The notes under the pieces are model-generated. The model did no database searches, had not been told where the DNA came from, and saw only the letters and a program-made list of their open reading frames with translations. A DNA stretch of 64,000 nt from an uncultured Collinsella sp. (GTDB lineage Bacteria; Actinomycetota; Coriobacteriia; Coriobacteriales; Coriobacteriaceae), in contig CABQLM010000003.1 of the NCBI GenBank assembly GCA_902465105.1, forward strand, positions 1 to 64,000. The letters are read 5' to 3'. The stretch's first letter is position 1. Every line of letters begins with the position of its first letter. Positions 1 to 8,058 of this stretch are shown here, piece after piece. The position numbers and the translations under genes were made by a program.

Positions 1-1
1 G

Positions 2-1816
2 CCCGCCGAGGACGCCCTGCAGTACATGAAGGACGCGGCTACCAAGTCTTACATGAAGAAGGGCCAGGCTATCGTCGACGCCAACCACAAGGCCATCGAT
101 GCCGGCGCTACCGCTTTCCGTAAGTTCGAGGTTCCGGCCGACTGGGCTACCGCCGAGGACGCCGCTCCCGTCGAGCTCTCCGAGGAGACCAAGTCCGCTA
201 TCGCCCAGCAGGTCAAGAACCTGCTCGAGCCCATCGATCGCATGGACGGCGACAGCCTGCCTGTTTCCGCCTTCGTCGATTGCGCCGACGGCCAGTTTGA
301 GCTGGGCGCCTCCGCATACGAGAAGCGCGGCGTCGCCGTGGTCGTTCCCCACTGGGATGAGACCAAGTGCATCCAGTGCAACCAGTGCGCCTACGTGTGC
401 CCGCATGCCACCATCCGTCCGTTCGCGATGACCGAGGACGAGGCTGCCGCCGCGCCCGAGGCTACCCGCACGCTCGACGCCATGGGCCCCAAGGCCAAGG
501 GCATGAAGTTCACCATGGCTGTGTCCCCGCTCGACTGCATGGGTTGCACCAACTGCGTCAAGGTTTGCCCCAAGGGCGCCCTCGAGATGGTTCCCACCGA
601 GCAGGAGATGGACCAGCAGCCCGTTTGGGACTACATGGTCGAGAACGTCTCCGAGAAGAAGGAGCTCATCGCGGCCAACGTCAAGGGCAGCCAGTTTAAG
701 CAGCCCTACCTGGAGTTCTCCGGCTCCTGCGCCGGCTGCGCCGAGACCGCCTATGCACGTCTGGTGACCCAGGTCGCCGGCGACCGCATGTTCATTTCCA
801 ACGCCACCGGCTGCTCCTCCATTTGGGGCAACCCCGCTGCCACCGCTCCTTACTGCAAGGACAAGGACGGTCACGGCCCGGCGTGGAACAACTCCCTGTT
901 CGAGGACAATGCCGAGCACGGTCTGGGCATGGCCGTAGGCTACGAGGCCGTTCAGAAGAAGCTGATTGCCGCTACCCAGGACATCATCGCCGCCGATGGT
1001 CCGTCCGATGAGCTCAAGGCTGCTGGCCAGGCTTGGATCGACTCCGTCAACGACGCCGAGGCCTCCAAGACCGCTGCCGCTGCCTACGTCGCCGAGCTCG
1101 AGAAGTGCGGCTGCGACGCTTCCAAGGCGATCCTCGCCGACAAGGCTTACCTCACCAAGAAGTCCTTCTGGATCTTCGGCGGCGACGGTTGGGCTTACGA
1201 CATCGGCTTCGGTGGCCTGGACCACGTCCTGGCTTCCGGCCACAACGTCAACGTCTTCGTCTTCGACACCGAGGTCTACTCCAACACCGGCGGTCAGGCC
1301 TCCAAGGCTTCGAATCTGGGCCAGGTTGCTCAGTTCGCCGCTGCCGGCAAGGTGACCAAGAAGAAGTCCCTGGCCGAGATCGCTATGAGCTATGGCTACG
1401 TCTACGTTGCGCAGGTCGCCATGGGCGCCAACCCGGCTCAGACCCTCAAGGCCATCCACGAGGCCGAGGCCTACGACGGCCCGTCCCTCATCATCGGCTA
1501 CAGCCCCTGCGAGATGCACTCCATCAAGAAGGGCGGCATGCAGAACTGCCAGGCCGAGATGAAGAAGGCTGTCGAGTGCGGTTACTGGAACCTCTTCCGC
1601 TTCAACCCCGAGGCCGCTGCCGGCAAGAAGTTCTCGCTCGATTCCAAGGAGCCCGCGGGCGGTTATCAGGAGTTCCTGATGAACGAGGCCCGTTACGCTT
1701 CGCTGACGCGTTCCTTCCCCGAGCGCGCCGAGGAGCTCTTCAAGGAGAACGAGCAGGCCGCTATGGACCGCTACGCTCACCTGCTGAAGCTCAAGACGGT
1801 GTACAACGAGGCCTAG
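2..1816 (+). CDS. nifJ: Pyruvate:ferredoxin (flavodoxin) oxidoreductase, C-terminal half
   Basis: The reading frame is open from the window edge, so the 5' part of the gene lies upstream; about 605 codons of a protein normally near 1,180 residues are present. Two 4Fe-4S ferredoxin motifs appear in order (CIQCNQCAYVCP and CMGCTNCVKVCP), then an isolated cysteine pair in SGSCAGCAE, then the thiamine-diphosphate binding segment with GDGW and VYSNTGGQASKAS. The enzyme oxidatively decarboxylates pyruvate to acetyl-CoA and reduces ferredoxin, the central step of anaerobic pyruvate metabolism, in the cytoplasm. A strong terminator follows the stop codon, so this is the end of its transcription unit. 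Identity is very secure from the domain order; only the missing N-terminal domains are unseen. Confidence 0.97.
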   Translation, partial: PAEDALQYMKDAATKSYMKKGQAIVDANHKAIDAGATAFRKFEVPADWATAEDAAPVELSEETKSAIAQQVKNLLEPIDRMDGDSLPVSAFVDCADGQFELGASAYEKRGVAVVVPHWDETKCIQCNQCAYVCPHATIRPFAMTEDEAAAAPEATRTLDAMGPKAKGMKFTMAVSPLDCMGCTNCVKVCPKGALEMVPTEQEMDQQPVWDYMVENVSEKKELIAANVKGSQFKQPYLEFSGSCAGCAETAYARLVTQVAGDRMFISNATGCSSIWGNPAATAPYCKDKDGHGPAWNNSLFEDNAEHGLGMAVGYEAVQKKLIAATQDIIAADGPSDELKAAGQAWIDSVNDAEASKTAAAAYVAELEKCGCDASKAILADKAYLTKKSFWIFGGDGWAYDIGFGGLDHVLASGHNVNVFVFDTEVYSNTGGQASKASNLGQVAQFAAAGKVTKKKSLAEIAMSYGYVYVAQVAMGANPAQTLKAIHEAEAYDGPSLIIGYSPCEMHSIKKGGMQNCQAEMKKAVECGYWNLFRFNPEAAAGKKFSLDSKEPAGGYQEFLMNEARYASLTRSFPERAEELFKENEQAAMDRYAHLLKLKTVYNEA

Positions 1817-1827
1817 GTCTCTCACCG

Positions 1828-1950
1828 CAGGATCTGAGGGCTGACCTTCGCGGACGTCCTCGGACATGAAAGAACCCCCGCTGCGCACTACGTGCGGCGG
1901 GGGTTCTTTCGTCCTGCGGAGTGTCCGCGAAGGTCAGCCCTCAGATCCTG
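1828..1950. repeat. 28-bp perfect inverted repeat enclosing the nifJ terminator
   Basis: Positions 1828-1855 and 1923-1950 are exact reverse complements over 28 bp. Between them lies the nifJ terminator hairpin (1868-1910). The outer arms could pair into a long stem around the terminator. An 11-nt direct repeat, ACGTCCTCGGA, also follows both arms (near 1854 and 1960). I do not recognise a named element. Confidence 0.85.
1868..1910 (+). terminator. Intrinsic terminator after nifJ
   Basis: GAAAGAACCCCCGC pairs with GCGGGGGTTCTTTC around a short loop. The stem is symmetric, so it could act in both directions. Confidence 0.85.
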
Positions 1951-1955
1951 CTACG

Positions 1956-2501
1956 ACTACGTCCTCGGATTGTGTGGGCGGATGAAGGACGTGGTTGTGG
2001 GGGCCTTTTGTCCCCTTTCGCTGTTTCGCGGCTTTGCCGCGAAAGGCGCGCCACTTTGGGGATGGATAGGGGCGTGGTTGTTGCGGTGTCTAATCCCGGT
2101 GCTTTGGGGGCTGGGCACCTTTTTGGAGCTCTTCTTTATTCCTTATGATGGATGAAATGCCCCATGTTTTTGTCGGGGTGCATACTCGTCTTATTAGTGC
2201 ATAGAATCTCGTATAGTGCGAGTAAGATATTGCGCTGTCCGTTTTGTGTTTAGCAAAGATATAGTTTGCATAATTCACTCTAATCCCTGCTGTATTTAAA
2301 TAAAGTTGCACGTAAATGGCTTAGATGTGCCTGAGCTGGGGTTCTTTACGCTGAGCGGGTAAAATCGACCGTTCGCCGCTTAGCTATTTTAAAAATGAAT
2401 AAAATGAGCGATAAAGAGAATATAAACCTTAATAAACTCGTGTATCGCACGGACGCGGGTTATTAATGGGTTGTAGGCCTTTTACAGAAAGGATTCCAGC
2501 A
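1956..2501. other. Intergenic region upstream of carbamate kinase, partly AT-rich
   Basis: No convincing gene lies here; the open frames in the first part have no ribosome binding site or recognisable product. A perfect 9-bp hairpin (TTTCGCGGC, loop TTT, GCCGCGAAA) sits at 2024-2044. From about 2140 the composition drops sharply in GC compared with both flanks, as expected for a promoter and regulatory region driving arcC. I cannot assign one promoter with confidence. Confidence 0.5.
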
Positions 2502-3464
2502 ATGTCTAAGCCTCTTGGCAAGCCCGATCGTATTGTCGTCGCCCTCGGTGGCAACGCCCTCGGCAACAACCCCGTCGAGCAGATCGAGGCCGTGAGCAAT
2601 ACCGCCCACGCCCTCCTCGGCCTCATCGAGCAGGGTAACGAGATCATCATCACCCACGGCAACGGCCCGCAGGTCGGCATGATCCAGAACGCCTTCGCCG
2701 CCGCCCACGACGCCATCGGCACCCCCGAGATGCCGCTGCCCGAGTGCGGCGCCATGTCCCAGGGCTACATTGGCTATCACCTGCAGCAGGGCATCGGCCG
2801 CGAGATGCACAAGCGCTACAAGCGTTGGCACGCCGCCACCGTCGTCACCCAGATCGAGTGCGATCCGGACGACCCCGCGTTCAAGAACCCGACCAAGCCC
2901 ATCGGCCCCTTCTATACCGAGGAGCAGGCCAAGGAGTTCATGGCCGAGGATCCCTCCAAGGTCTTCGTCGAGGATTCCGGCCGCGGTTGGCGTCGCGTCG
3001 TCGCCTCCCCCGATCCCAAGAAGATCGTCGAGGCTGACTCCATCCTCAATCTGCTCGACAACGAGTTCATCGTCATCGCCTGCGGTGGCGGCGGCATCCC
3101 CGTCGTCCGCGACTACGAGAACAAGGGCTGCTACAAGGGTGTTCCCGCTGTCATCGACAAGGACCTGGGCGGCGAGCTGCTGGCCGAGGACTGTGATGCC
3201 GACGTCCTGTTCCTGCTGACCGCCGTTGAGCATGTCGCCATCAACTTTGGCAAGCCCAACCAGGAGGAGCTCGAGGACCTCACCGCCGACGAGGCCGAGC
3301 GCCTGGCCGACGAGGGTCAGTTCGGCAAGGGTTCCATGGAGCCCAAGGTCCGCGCTGCTATCAAGTTCGCCCGTTCCCGCAAGGGCCGCACCTGCATCAT
3401 CGGCGCTCTGGACAAGGCCGCCGAGACCATGGCTGGCCTCTCCGGTACCCGCATCCACGAGTAG
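2502..3464 (+). CDS. arcC: Carbamate kinase
   Basis: The 320-residue product matches the usual length of carbamate kinase. It has the N-terminal ALGGNALG loop, HGNGPQVG, and the acidic C-terminal half of the amino-acid-kinase fold (IACGGGGIPV, DKDLGGELLA). It interconverts carbamoyl phosphate plus ADP with carbamate (ammonia plus CO2) plus ATP, usually making ATP at the end of the arginine deiminase, agmatine or purine-derivative pathways. The start at 2502 is preferred because AGAAAGGA lies just upstream; an in-frame ATG at 2466 lacks such a site. No arginine deiminase or ornithine transcarbamylase gene is adjacent, so the source of carbamoyl phosphate is not visible here. A double hairpin and terminator follow. 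Confidence 0.96.
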   Translation: MSKPLGKPDRIVVALGGNALGNNPVEQIEAVSNTAHALLGLIEQGNEIIITHGNGPQVGMIQNAFAAAHDAIGTPEMPLPECGAMSQGYIGYHLQQGIGREMHKRYKRWHAATVVTQIECDPDDPAFKNPTKPIGPFYTEEQAKEFMAEDPSKVFVEDSGRGWRRVVASPDPKKIVEADSILNLLDNEFIVIACGGGGIPVVRDYENKGCYKGVPAVIDKDLGGELLAEDCDADVLFLLTAVEHVAINFGKPNQEELEDLTADEAERLADEGQFGKGSMEPKVRAAIKFARSRKGRTCIIGALDKAAETMAGLSGTRIHE

Positions 3465-3486
3465 TCTCTACTCTGTTGTATCTCTC

Positions 3487-3565
3487 GTGGGCGCCAGGCA
3501 AAGCGCCCACAAACTAGCCTCTCTTCATGAGCCCCGCAGTCCGCTCCGACTGCGGGGCTTTTGCT
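3487..3565 (+). terminator. Double hairpin and intrinsic terminator after arcC
   Basis: A first stem (GTGGGCGC with GCGCCCAC, 3487-3510) is followed by the terminator proper, AGCCCCGCAGTC with GACTGCGGGGCT and a TTTT tail (3530-3563). Confidence 0.85.
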
Positions 3566-3604
3566 ATTGAGGCGGCTGTTCATGAGGGGCGTTGCAGGCC
3601 GTGG

Positions 3605-3779
3605 GAGAGTGCATCCCAGAATGAGCGTCCAAAATGGGGCGCAGTTTCCTCTAAGGTCTTCAACCGGAAAATGCATCCCGGAATTTGGCCGAAAAGTGGT
3701 CCACAGTTTCCCAAACGGGCCACTAACGGAAAGCACATCCCATTAGCGAGCTCCAAAGTGGGACGCATTTTCCGTTAGC
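3605..3779. repeat. Three degenerate ~62-bp palindromic repeat units
   Basis: Related units begin near 3611, 3673 and 3734. Each opens with a variant of GCATCCC and ends with a variant of GCGCAGTTTCC or GCATTTTCC. Neighbouring unit ends are near-complementary (GGAAAATGCATCCC against GGGACGCATTTTCC), so the block can fold into several hairpins. Similar GAGCGT/ATCCAC-type palindromes occur at 43104-43205 and 53805-53932. Confidence 0.6.
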
Positions 3780-3841
3780 GGTAGTTTCCGGCAGTTCGGG
3801 ACAGTCCTCTACGACCGTCCACGAATAGCGTTCGTAAGGCT

Positions 3842-3880
3842 GTCTCCAACAACTGGTCGTTTAAGAACGTCCCCGATGAT
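3842..3880. repeat. Half copy of the AAGAACGTCCCC repeat
   Basis: TTTAAGAACGTCCCCGATGA matches one arm of the complete palindrome at 43040-43096 and runs directly into the stop codon of the minus-strand peptidase gene. Confidence 0.55.
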
Positions 3881-4734
3881 TAGTAGTAGGCCCACATGAC
3901 TTCGATTTCGTTGAGGACCTCTACGACGCCCCAGCGGCGAGCGCTGCGGCTTTGCGAGTTGGGATCGTAAACGCCTATCTGGTCGGCATCGTCAATGCCG
4001 TAAAGTACGATGTAGTGTCCTACGTTGGTGAAGGTACCCGGTCGCACGGACGCGATGACGGGTACGCCCGAACGCAGTGCCCGTGTGAGCGAGTTGCGTG
4101 TGTTGTAGAGCTGAGTTCCCGAAAGGTGGAGCCGTGCCGCACCGCTTATCATAAAGGACCACTCGGTGGCTCCGGTGGGGGCATAATTGCCAGATTCGGC
4201 GAGGGCACAGATGTCGACCGGTGTTTTGTCGGTGTTTCCGGTCTTAAAGATGTAGACCATGGTGAGGCAGGTGGGGCCACAGCCGTTTTGGCGGATTGTT
4301 CCTCCGGCGTAGGGCAGCTCCGACCATGCGGGGTCGATTTGGTAGATATGGGGCATGGTGCCGGCTTTCCATTGCGAACGCGGGGTGGAAAATGCAAATG
4401 TGTACCCGGGCTCGACGGGAGCGTTAAGCAATTTGCTCTCGACGGAGGGCTCGAGGCCTGCCGAGCCATGGGAGATGCAAGAACCTAAAAATACAAAGAT
4501 GAGGCAGGTCATGACGGAGCAAAGTGCGATGCGCAAACGTCGAATCGGCAGTGAGGACTTCCCGGCACGCGATCTTTGACGTGCGCTATGCCCTGCGTTG
4601 GTGGTGCGTTGGCGAGACGAGATGGCAACATCGCCCCTGCTTGGCTCGGAAGGGTTTCTTGGCGTTGGTACGTTGCGCCCGGCAAGGCGCACGTTTCGTT
4701 GACGCCGCTCGCCGTCGTTGTATTCGTTGGTCAT
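3880..4734 (-). CDS. C39-like (papain-fold) peptidase domain protein, membrane-anchored
   Basis: The 284-residue product has an arginine-rich N-terminus (1-66), one hydrophobic segment at about 68-86 that looks like a signal anchor, and a C-terminal C39_2-type peptidase domain. The probable catalytic residues are Cys152 in NGCGPT, His240 in VGHYIVLYG and Asp257 in VYDPNS. Such domains usually sit outside the membrane and cleave peptides or bacteriocin-like leaders; the substrate here is unknown. No bacteriocin gene or ABC transporter lies next to it, so a bacteriocin-processing role is not supported by context. It converges on arcC and diverges from the APC permease. A GAGG-type site precedes the ATG at 4734. 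Confidence 0.8.
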   Translation of the reverse strand: MTNEYNDGERRQRNVRLAGRNVPTPRNPSEPSRGDVAISSRQRTTNAGHSARQRSRAGKSSLPIRRLRIALCSVMTCLIFVFLGSCISHGSAGLEPSVESKLLNAPVEPGYTFAFSTPRSQWKAGTMPHIYQIDPAWSELPYAGGTIRQNGCGPTCLTMVYIFKTGNTDKTPVDICALAESGNYAPTGATEWSFMISGAARLHLSGTQLYNTRNSLTRALRSGVPVIASVRPGTFTNVGHYIVLYGIDDADQIGVYDPNSQSRSARRWGVVEVLNEIEVMWAYY

Positions 4735-5086
4735 TCGAATCGCCTCGTCTCATGTGTAGATTCCTATCCTACATAAAAAGGCGCGCTTCAAATGGGGGCG
4801 TGCACCAAAAGCTTTGCGGGCGGCTCGAAAAGGGGGACGTGGGCCTCGGCGGCCGAAAGCCAAGCAGAATCGAGGCCGCACCAACCGTTTATCCGGGGCC
4901 AGTGAAATTGGCTGCCGTTCGTCCCAAAAACGGCGCCGCTCGTTTTGCAGTTCTGCCTTCGGTCGAGTCACAAGCGGCGTTGCTGTGCTGAGGCCGTATC
5001 TTAAAGCCACGAAATAAAAGCGCGCGGCAAAACAGGTCGTGCAAGGGGTGACGCCATGGGGCGTCAAAAAGGAAAGGAGGGGAACA
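4735..5086. other. Divergent intergenic region between peptidase and APC permease genes
   Basis: Both promoters must lie in these 352 bp. A hairpin (TGACGCC, loop, GGCGTCA) sits at 5047-5064, just before the permease ribosome binding site. Open frames crossing the region overlap each other on both strands and look like high-GC artefacts. I compared the region with common riboswitch cores and recognised none. Confidence 0.4.
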
Positions 5087-6538
5087 ATGGCGGACAAGAA
5101 CGCAGAAGTTGCAGTCGAGGATAACGGCGGCATGAAGAAAACGCTTTCGCTCTGGAACTTCTTCACCATCGGTTTTGGTGCCATCATCGGTACCGGTTGG
5201 GTTCTGCAAGTCGGCGACTGGATGGTCGTGGGCGGCGGTCCCGTTCCCGCTATGATCGCATTCCTCTTGGGTGCAATCTTCCTCGTGCCCGTCGGAGCTG
5301 TTTTCGGTGAGCTTACGGCTGCTATCCCCATCTCGGGCGGCATCGTCGAGTATGTCGATCGTAGCTTTGGCCGTACGCTGAGCTACATCACCGGCTGGCT
5401 CCTGGCCTTGGGCAACGGCATCCTGTGCCCGTGGGAGGCCATTGCCATTTCGACCCTCGTGTCCGAGATGTTCGGTAGCCTGCCCGGTCTTGAGTGGCTG
5501 CGCGCCGTCAAGCTCTACACCATCTTGGGTGCCGACGTTTACCTGTTCCCGACGCTGATCGCGCTCGGCTTTGCAGTCTACGTCATCTTCCTCAACTTTC
5601 GCGGTGCCAGTTCGGCCGCCAAACTCCAAGCCTTTCTGACCAAGGCCCTGCTCTGCGGCATGCTGCTCGCCATGGGCGTCTCGCTGTTCACCGGCTCGCC
5701 GGACAACGCCATGCCTGTGTTCTCCCAGGTCGCCGGCGCTGGCGGCGGTAAGGCCGCCACCGAGGGCACCAGCCTGTTCGCCGGTATCGTGTCGGTCCTG
5801 GTACTGACCCCGTTCTTCTACGCCGGTTTCGACACCATTCCTCAGCAGGCTGAGGAAGCAGCCGAGGGCCTTAACTGGAACAAGTTCGGTAAGATCATCT
5901 CCCTGGCCCTGCTGGCCGCCGGCGGCTTCTACATGGTCTGCATTTACTCGTTTGGCACCATCCTCGACTGGCATGAGTTTGTTAAGAGCCCGGTTCCCGC
6001 GCTTGCCTGCCTCAAGGGCATCAACATGCTCCTGTACCTGGCCATGCTCGTCATCGCCACGCTTGGACCCATGGGGCCGATGAACTCCTTCTACGGCGCC
6101 ACGAGCCGCATCATGCTCGCCATGGGTCGTAAAGGCCAGCTGCCCGAGAAATTCGCCGAGGTCGACCCCAAGTCCGGCGCTCCCAAGCTCGCCTGCGTCG
6201 TTCTGGGCGTCATCACCGTCATCGGTCCGTTCCTGGGCAAGAACATGCTCATTCCTCTGACCAACGTGTCGGCTCTCGCCTTCATCTTCTCCTGCGGTAT
6301 GGTCGCCCTTGCCTGCCTGCGCATGCGCTTTACCGAGCCCGACCTGCCTCGTCCTTACGAGGTGCCCGGCGGCAAGTTTGGCATCGGCCTCGCTATCGCT
6401 GCCTGCGCCATCATCATCGGCCTGCTCGTGATTCCGTTCTCTCCCGCCTCCCTCAACATGGTGGAGTGGAGCATCGTGATCGGCTGGTTGGCTATTGGCC
6501 TGGCCCTTATGGCTTTCACCAATTCCCGCAAAAAGTAA
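5087..6538 (+). CDS. APC-superfamily amino acid permease
   Basis: The product has 483 residues and about 12 hydrophobic segments. It carries the family's first-helix substrate motif GFGAIIGTGW and the typical late segment RFTEPDLPRPYEVPGG, so it belongs to the amino acid-polyamine-organocation permeases of the cytoplasmic membrane. The transported compound cannot be read from sequence. The start at 5087 follows AAGGAGGGGAACA; an upstream in-frame start at 5039 would add 16 residues and has a poorer site. The amidohydrolase gene follows 131 bp downstream in the same direction, so uptake of an amino acid derivative or dipeptide and its intracellular hydrolysis is a plausible pairing, but this is inference. 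Confidence 0.9.
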   Translation: MADKNAEVAVEDNGGMKKTLSLWNFFTIGFGAIIGTGWVLQVGDWMVVGGGPVPAMIAFLLGAIFLVPVGAVFGELTAAIPISGGIVEYVDRSFGRTLSYITGWLLALGNGILCPWEAIAISTLVSEMFGSLPGLEWLRAVKLYTILGADVYLFPTLIALGFAVYVIFLNFRGASSAAKLQAFLTKALLCGMLLAMGVSLFTGSPDNAMPVFSQVAGAGGGKAATEGTSLFAGIVSVLVLTPFFYAGFDTIPQQAEEAAEGLNWNKFGKIISLALLAAGGFYMVCIYSFGTILDWHEFVKSPVPALACLKGINMLLYLAMLVIATLGPMGPMNSFYGATSRIMLAMGRKGQLPEKFAEVDPKSGAPKLACVVLGVITVIGPFLGKNMLIPLTNVSALAFIFSCGMVALACLRMRFTEPDLPRPYEVPGGKFGIGLAIAACAIIIGLLVIPFSPASLNMVEWSIVIGWLAIGLALMAFTNSRKK

Positions 6539-6552
6539 CGCCTAGCCGGGGC

Positions 6553-6592
6553 GGATCGGGTGCGCGGGACCCTCTCTCCCGTGCACCGAACC
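6553..6592 (+). terminator. Hairpin between permease and amidohydrolase genes
   Basis: GGGTGCGCGGGA pairs imperfectly with TCCCGTGCACC. There is no clear T-run, so it may stabilise RNA or terminate only partially, leaving the two genes co-transcribed. Confidence 0.45.
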
Positions 6593-6669
6593 CGGCAACA
6601 CTTGGGTAGCTTTGTGAGGCCTTAATCCAACACGGCCTCGCCCACTATATGGATCCATAAGGAGGAACC

Positions 6670-7947
6670 ATGTCCACTAAGTATGCAATCGTTGGCGGCA
6701 AGCTCATCGACGGTACCGGTGCCGAGCCGGTCGAGAACTCCCTCGTTCTCGTCGATGAAAACGGCAAGATCGAGTACGCCGGTGTTATGCAGGACCTTCC
6801 TGAGGGCGTTGAGATTATCGACGCCGCCGGCAAGACCGTCCTTCCCGGCCTGATCGACACCCATCTGCACTTCTCGGGCAACCTGACCGACGATGACACC
6901 GATTGGGTCATGCAGCCGCTCCTCGAGAAGCAGGCCGTCGCCGTCAAGCAGGCCTACGACTGCCTCACCCACGGCCTCACCACCGTCTGCGAGATCGGCC
7001 GCTTTGGTATCCAGATTCGCGACTGCATCGACAAGGGCGTCTTTAAGGGCCCGCGCGTTCTGGCCACCGGCCTCGGCTTCTGCCGTGTTGCCGGTCACGG
7101 TGACTCCCACCACTGCACCCAGGAGCTCAACAAGGAATCCCACCCCTGGGGCGACCAGGTCGACGGTCCTTGGGATCTGCGCAAGGCCGTCCGTCGTCGC
7201 CTGCGCGAGAACCCCGATGCCATCAAGATCTGGGCTACCGGTGGCGGCATCTGGCGCTGGGACTCCGGTCGCGACCAGCACTACTGCTCCGAGGAGATCC
7301 AGGCCGTGGTCGAAGAGGCCAAGATGGTCGGTATCCCCGTGTGGAGCCACTGCTACAACAACCACGCTGCTGCCTACGATTCCGTCCGCTTTGGCTGCGA
7401 GCAGCTGATTCACGGTTTCGATATCGATGAGCGCACCATGGATCTCATGGCCGAGCAGGGCACCTTCTTCACCCCGACGATCGCCTTCCTGCCCACCTGG
7501 TACGCCACCTATCCGCCCGTCTACGTCCCCGAGCTGCACGACAAGTACGAGGGCACCCTGGTCGAGAAGGAGCTGCAGCGCAACTACGACTGCCTGCGTG
7601 AGGCTAAGAAGCGCGGCGTCGTCATGACGATCGGCTCCGACTCCTTCTCCTTCGTCACCCCGTACGGCACCTGCTCCATCGAGGAGATGTACGAGTTCGT
7701 CGACAAGATCGGCTTCACCCCGGTCGAGACCATCACCTGCGCCACCCTCAACGGTGCCAAGATGTGCCACATCGAGGACGAGACCGGTTCCATTGAGGCT
7801 GGCAAGTGCGCCGACCTGCTGGTCGTCAACGGTGACGTCGCCGCCGACATCCACGTGCTCAACACCGACAACATGGACGTCATCATGAAGGACGGCTGGA
7901 TTGTCGAGGCCGGCACCTTCGGCGAGGCAAACAAGTACAGCGCCTAA
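6670..7947 (+). CDS. Metal-dependent amidohydrolase (imidazolonepropionase/Xaa-Pro dipeptidase-like)
   Basis: This 425-residue TIM-barrel hydrolase has the amidohydrolase metal motif DTHLHF (His65, His67), a candidate carboxylated lysine in AIKIWATGG, metal histidines in PVWSHCYN and LIHGFD, and the catalytic aspartate in TIGSDSF. N- and C-terminal strands form the usual small beta-sandwich (GKLIDGTG; GKCADLLVV). Members hydrolyse cyclic amides, dipeptides or related C-N bonds in the cytoplasm; the precise substrate is not evident. AAGGAGG lies 7 nt before the ATG. It follows the APC permease gene, and carbamate kinase lies further upstream. A terminator-like hairpin follows. Confidence 0.88.
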   Translation: MSTKYAIVGGKLIDGTGAEPVENSLVLVDENGKIEYAGVMQDLPEGVEIIDAAGKTVLPGLIDTHLHFSGNLTDDDTDWVMQPLLEKQAVAVKQAYDCLTHGLTTVCEIGRFGIQIRDCIDKGVFKGPRVLATGLGFCRVAGHGDSHHCTQELNKESHPWGDQVDGPWDLRKAVRRRLRENPDAIKIWATGGGIWRWDSGRDQHYCSEEIQAVVEEAKMVGIPVWSHCYNNHAAAYDSVRFGCEQLIHGFDIDERTMDLMAEQGTFFTPTIAFLPTWYATYPPVYVPELHDKYEGTLVEKELQRNYDCLREAKKRGVVMTIGSDSFSFVTPYGTCSIEEMYEFVDKIGFTPVETITCATLNGAKMCHIEDETGSIEAGKCADLLVVNGDVAADIHVLNTDNMDVIMKDGWIVEAGTFGEANKYSA

Positions 7948-7988
7948 GCTACCGTTCATCGATGGCTGGATGTAAAACACAGTATTTG

Positions 7989-8034
7989 ATTGCATAATGC
8001 AATGGAGAGGGTCGCTTGCGGCCCTCTTTATTGC
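7989..8034 (+). terminator. Hairpin with U-tract between amidohydrolase and lytS-like genes
   Basis: AGAGGGTCGC pairs with GCGGCCCTCT, followed by TTTATT. A 15-bp palindrome, ATTGCATAATGCAAT (7989-8003), directly precedes it and contains a -10-like CATAAT (7993-7998). The hairpin may therefore end the upstream unit or act as a leader attenuator for the histidine kinase gene. Confidence 0.65.
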
Positions 8035-8058
8035 TATGGGTGCGTTAGATAGAAGGGG

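Noticed and set aside
1892..2155. Small frame after the nifJ terminator
   Set aside because: Begins inside the terminator stem, has no ribosome binding site and no recognisable product.
2463..3458. Long minus-strand frame opposite arcC (331 codons)
   Set aside because: Exact antisense of a clear carbamate kinase; composition is dominated by Val/Asp/Gly as expected for a high-GC shadow.
3880..4734. Bacteriocin-processing locus around the C39-like peptidase
   Set aside because: No double-glycine peptide gene and no ABC transporter nearby; the C39_2 fold is also used by many unrelated proteins.
4735..5086. Riboswitch in front of the APC permease
   Set aside because: No match to lysine, glycine, T-box, SAM or guanidine cores that I could recognise; only one short hairpin near the start.
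4889..5974. Minus-strand frame of 361 codons across the APC permease 5' region
   Set aside because: Overlaps a well-supported permease gene, no ribosome binding site, low-complexity Gln/Gly/Asp translation.
6622..7995. Minus-strand frame of 457 codons opposite the amidohydrolase
   Set aside because: Antisense shadow of a gene with complete catalytic motifs.
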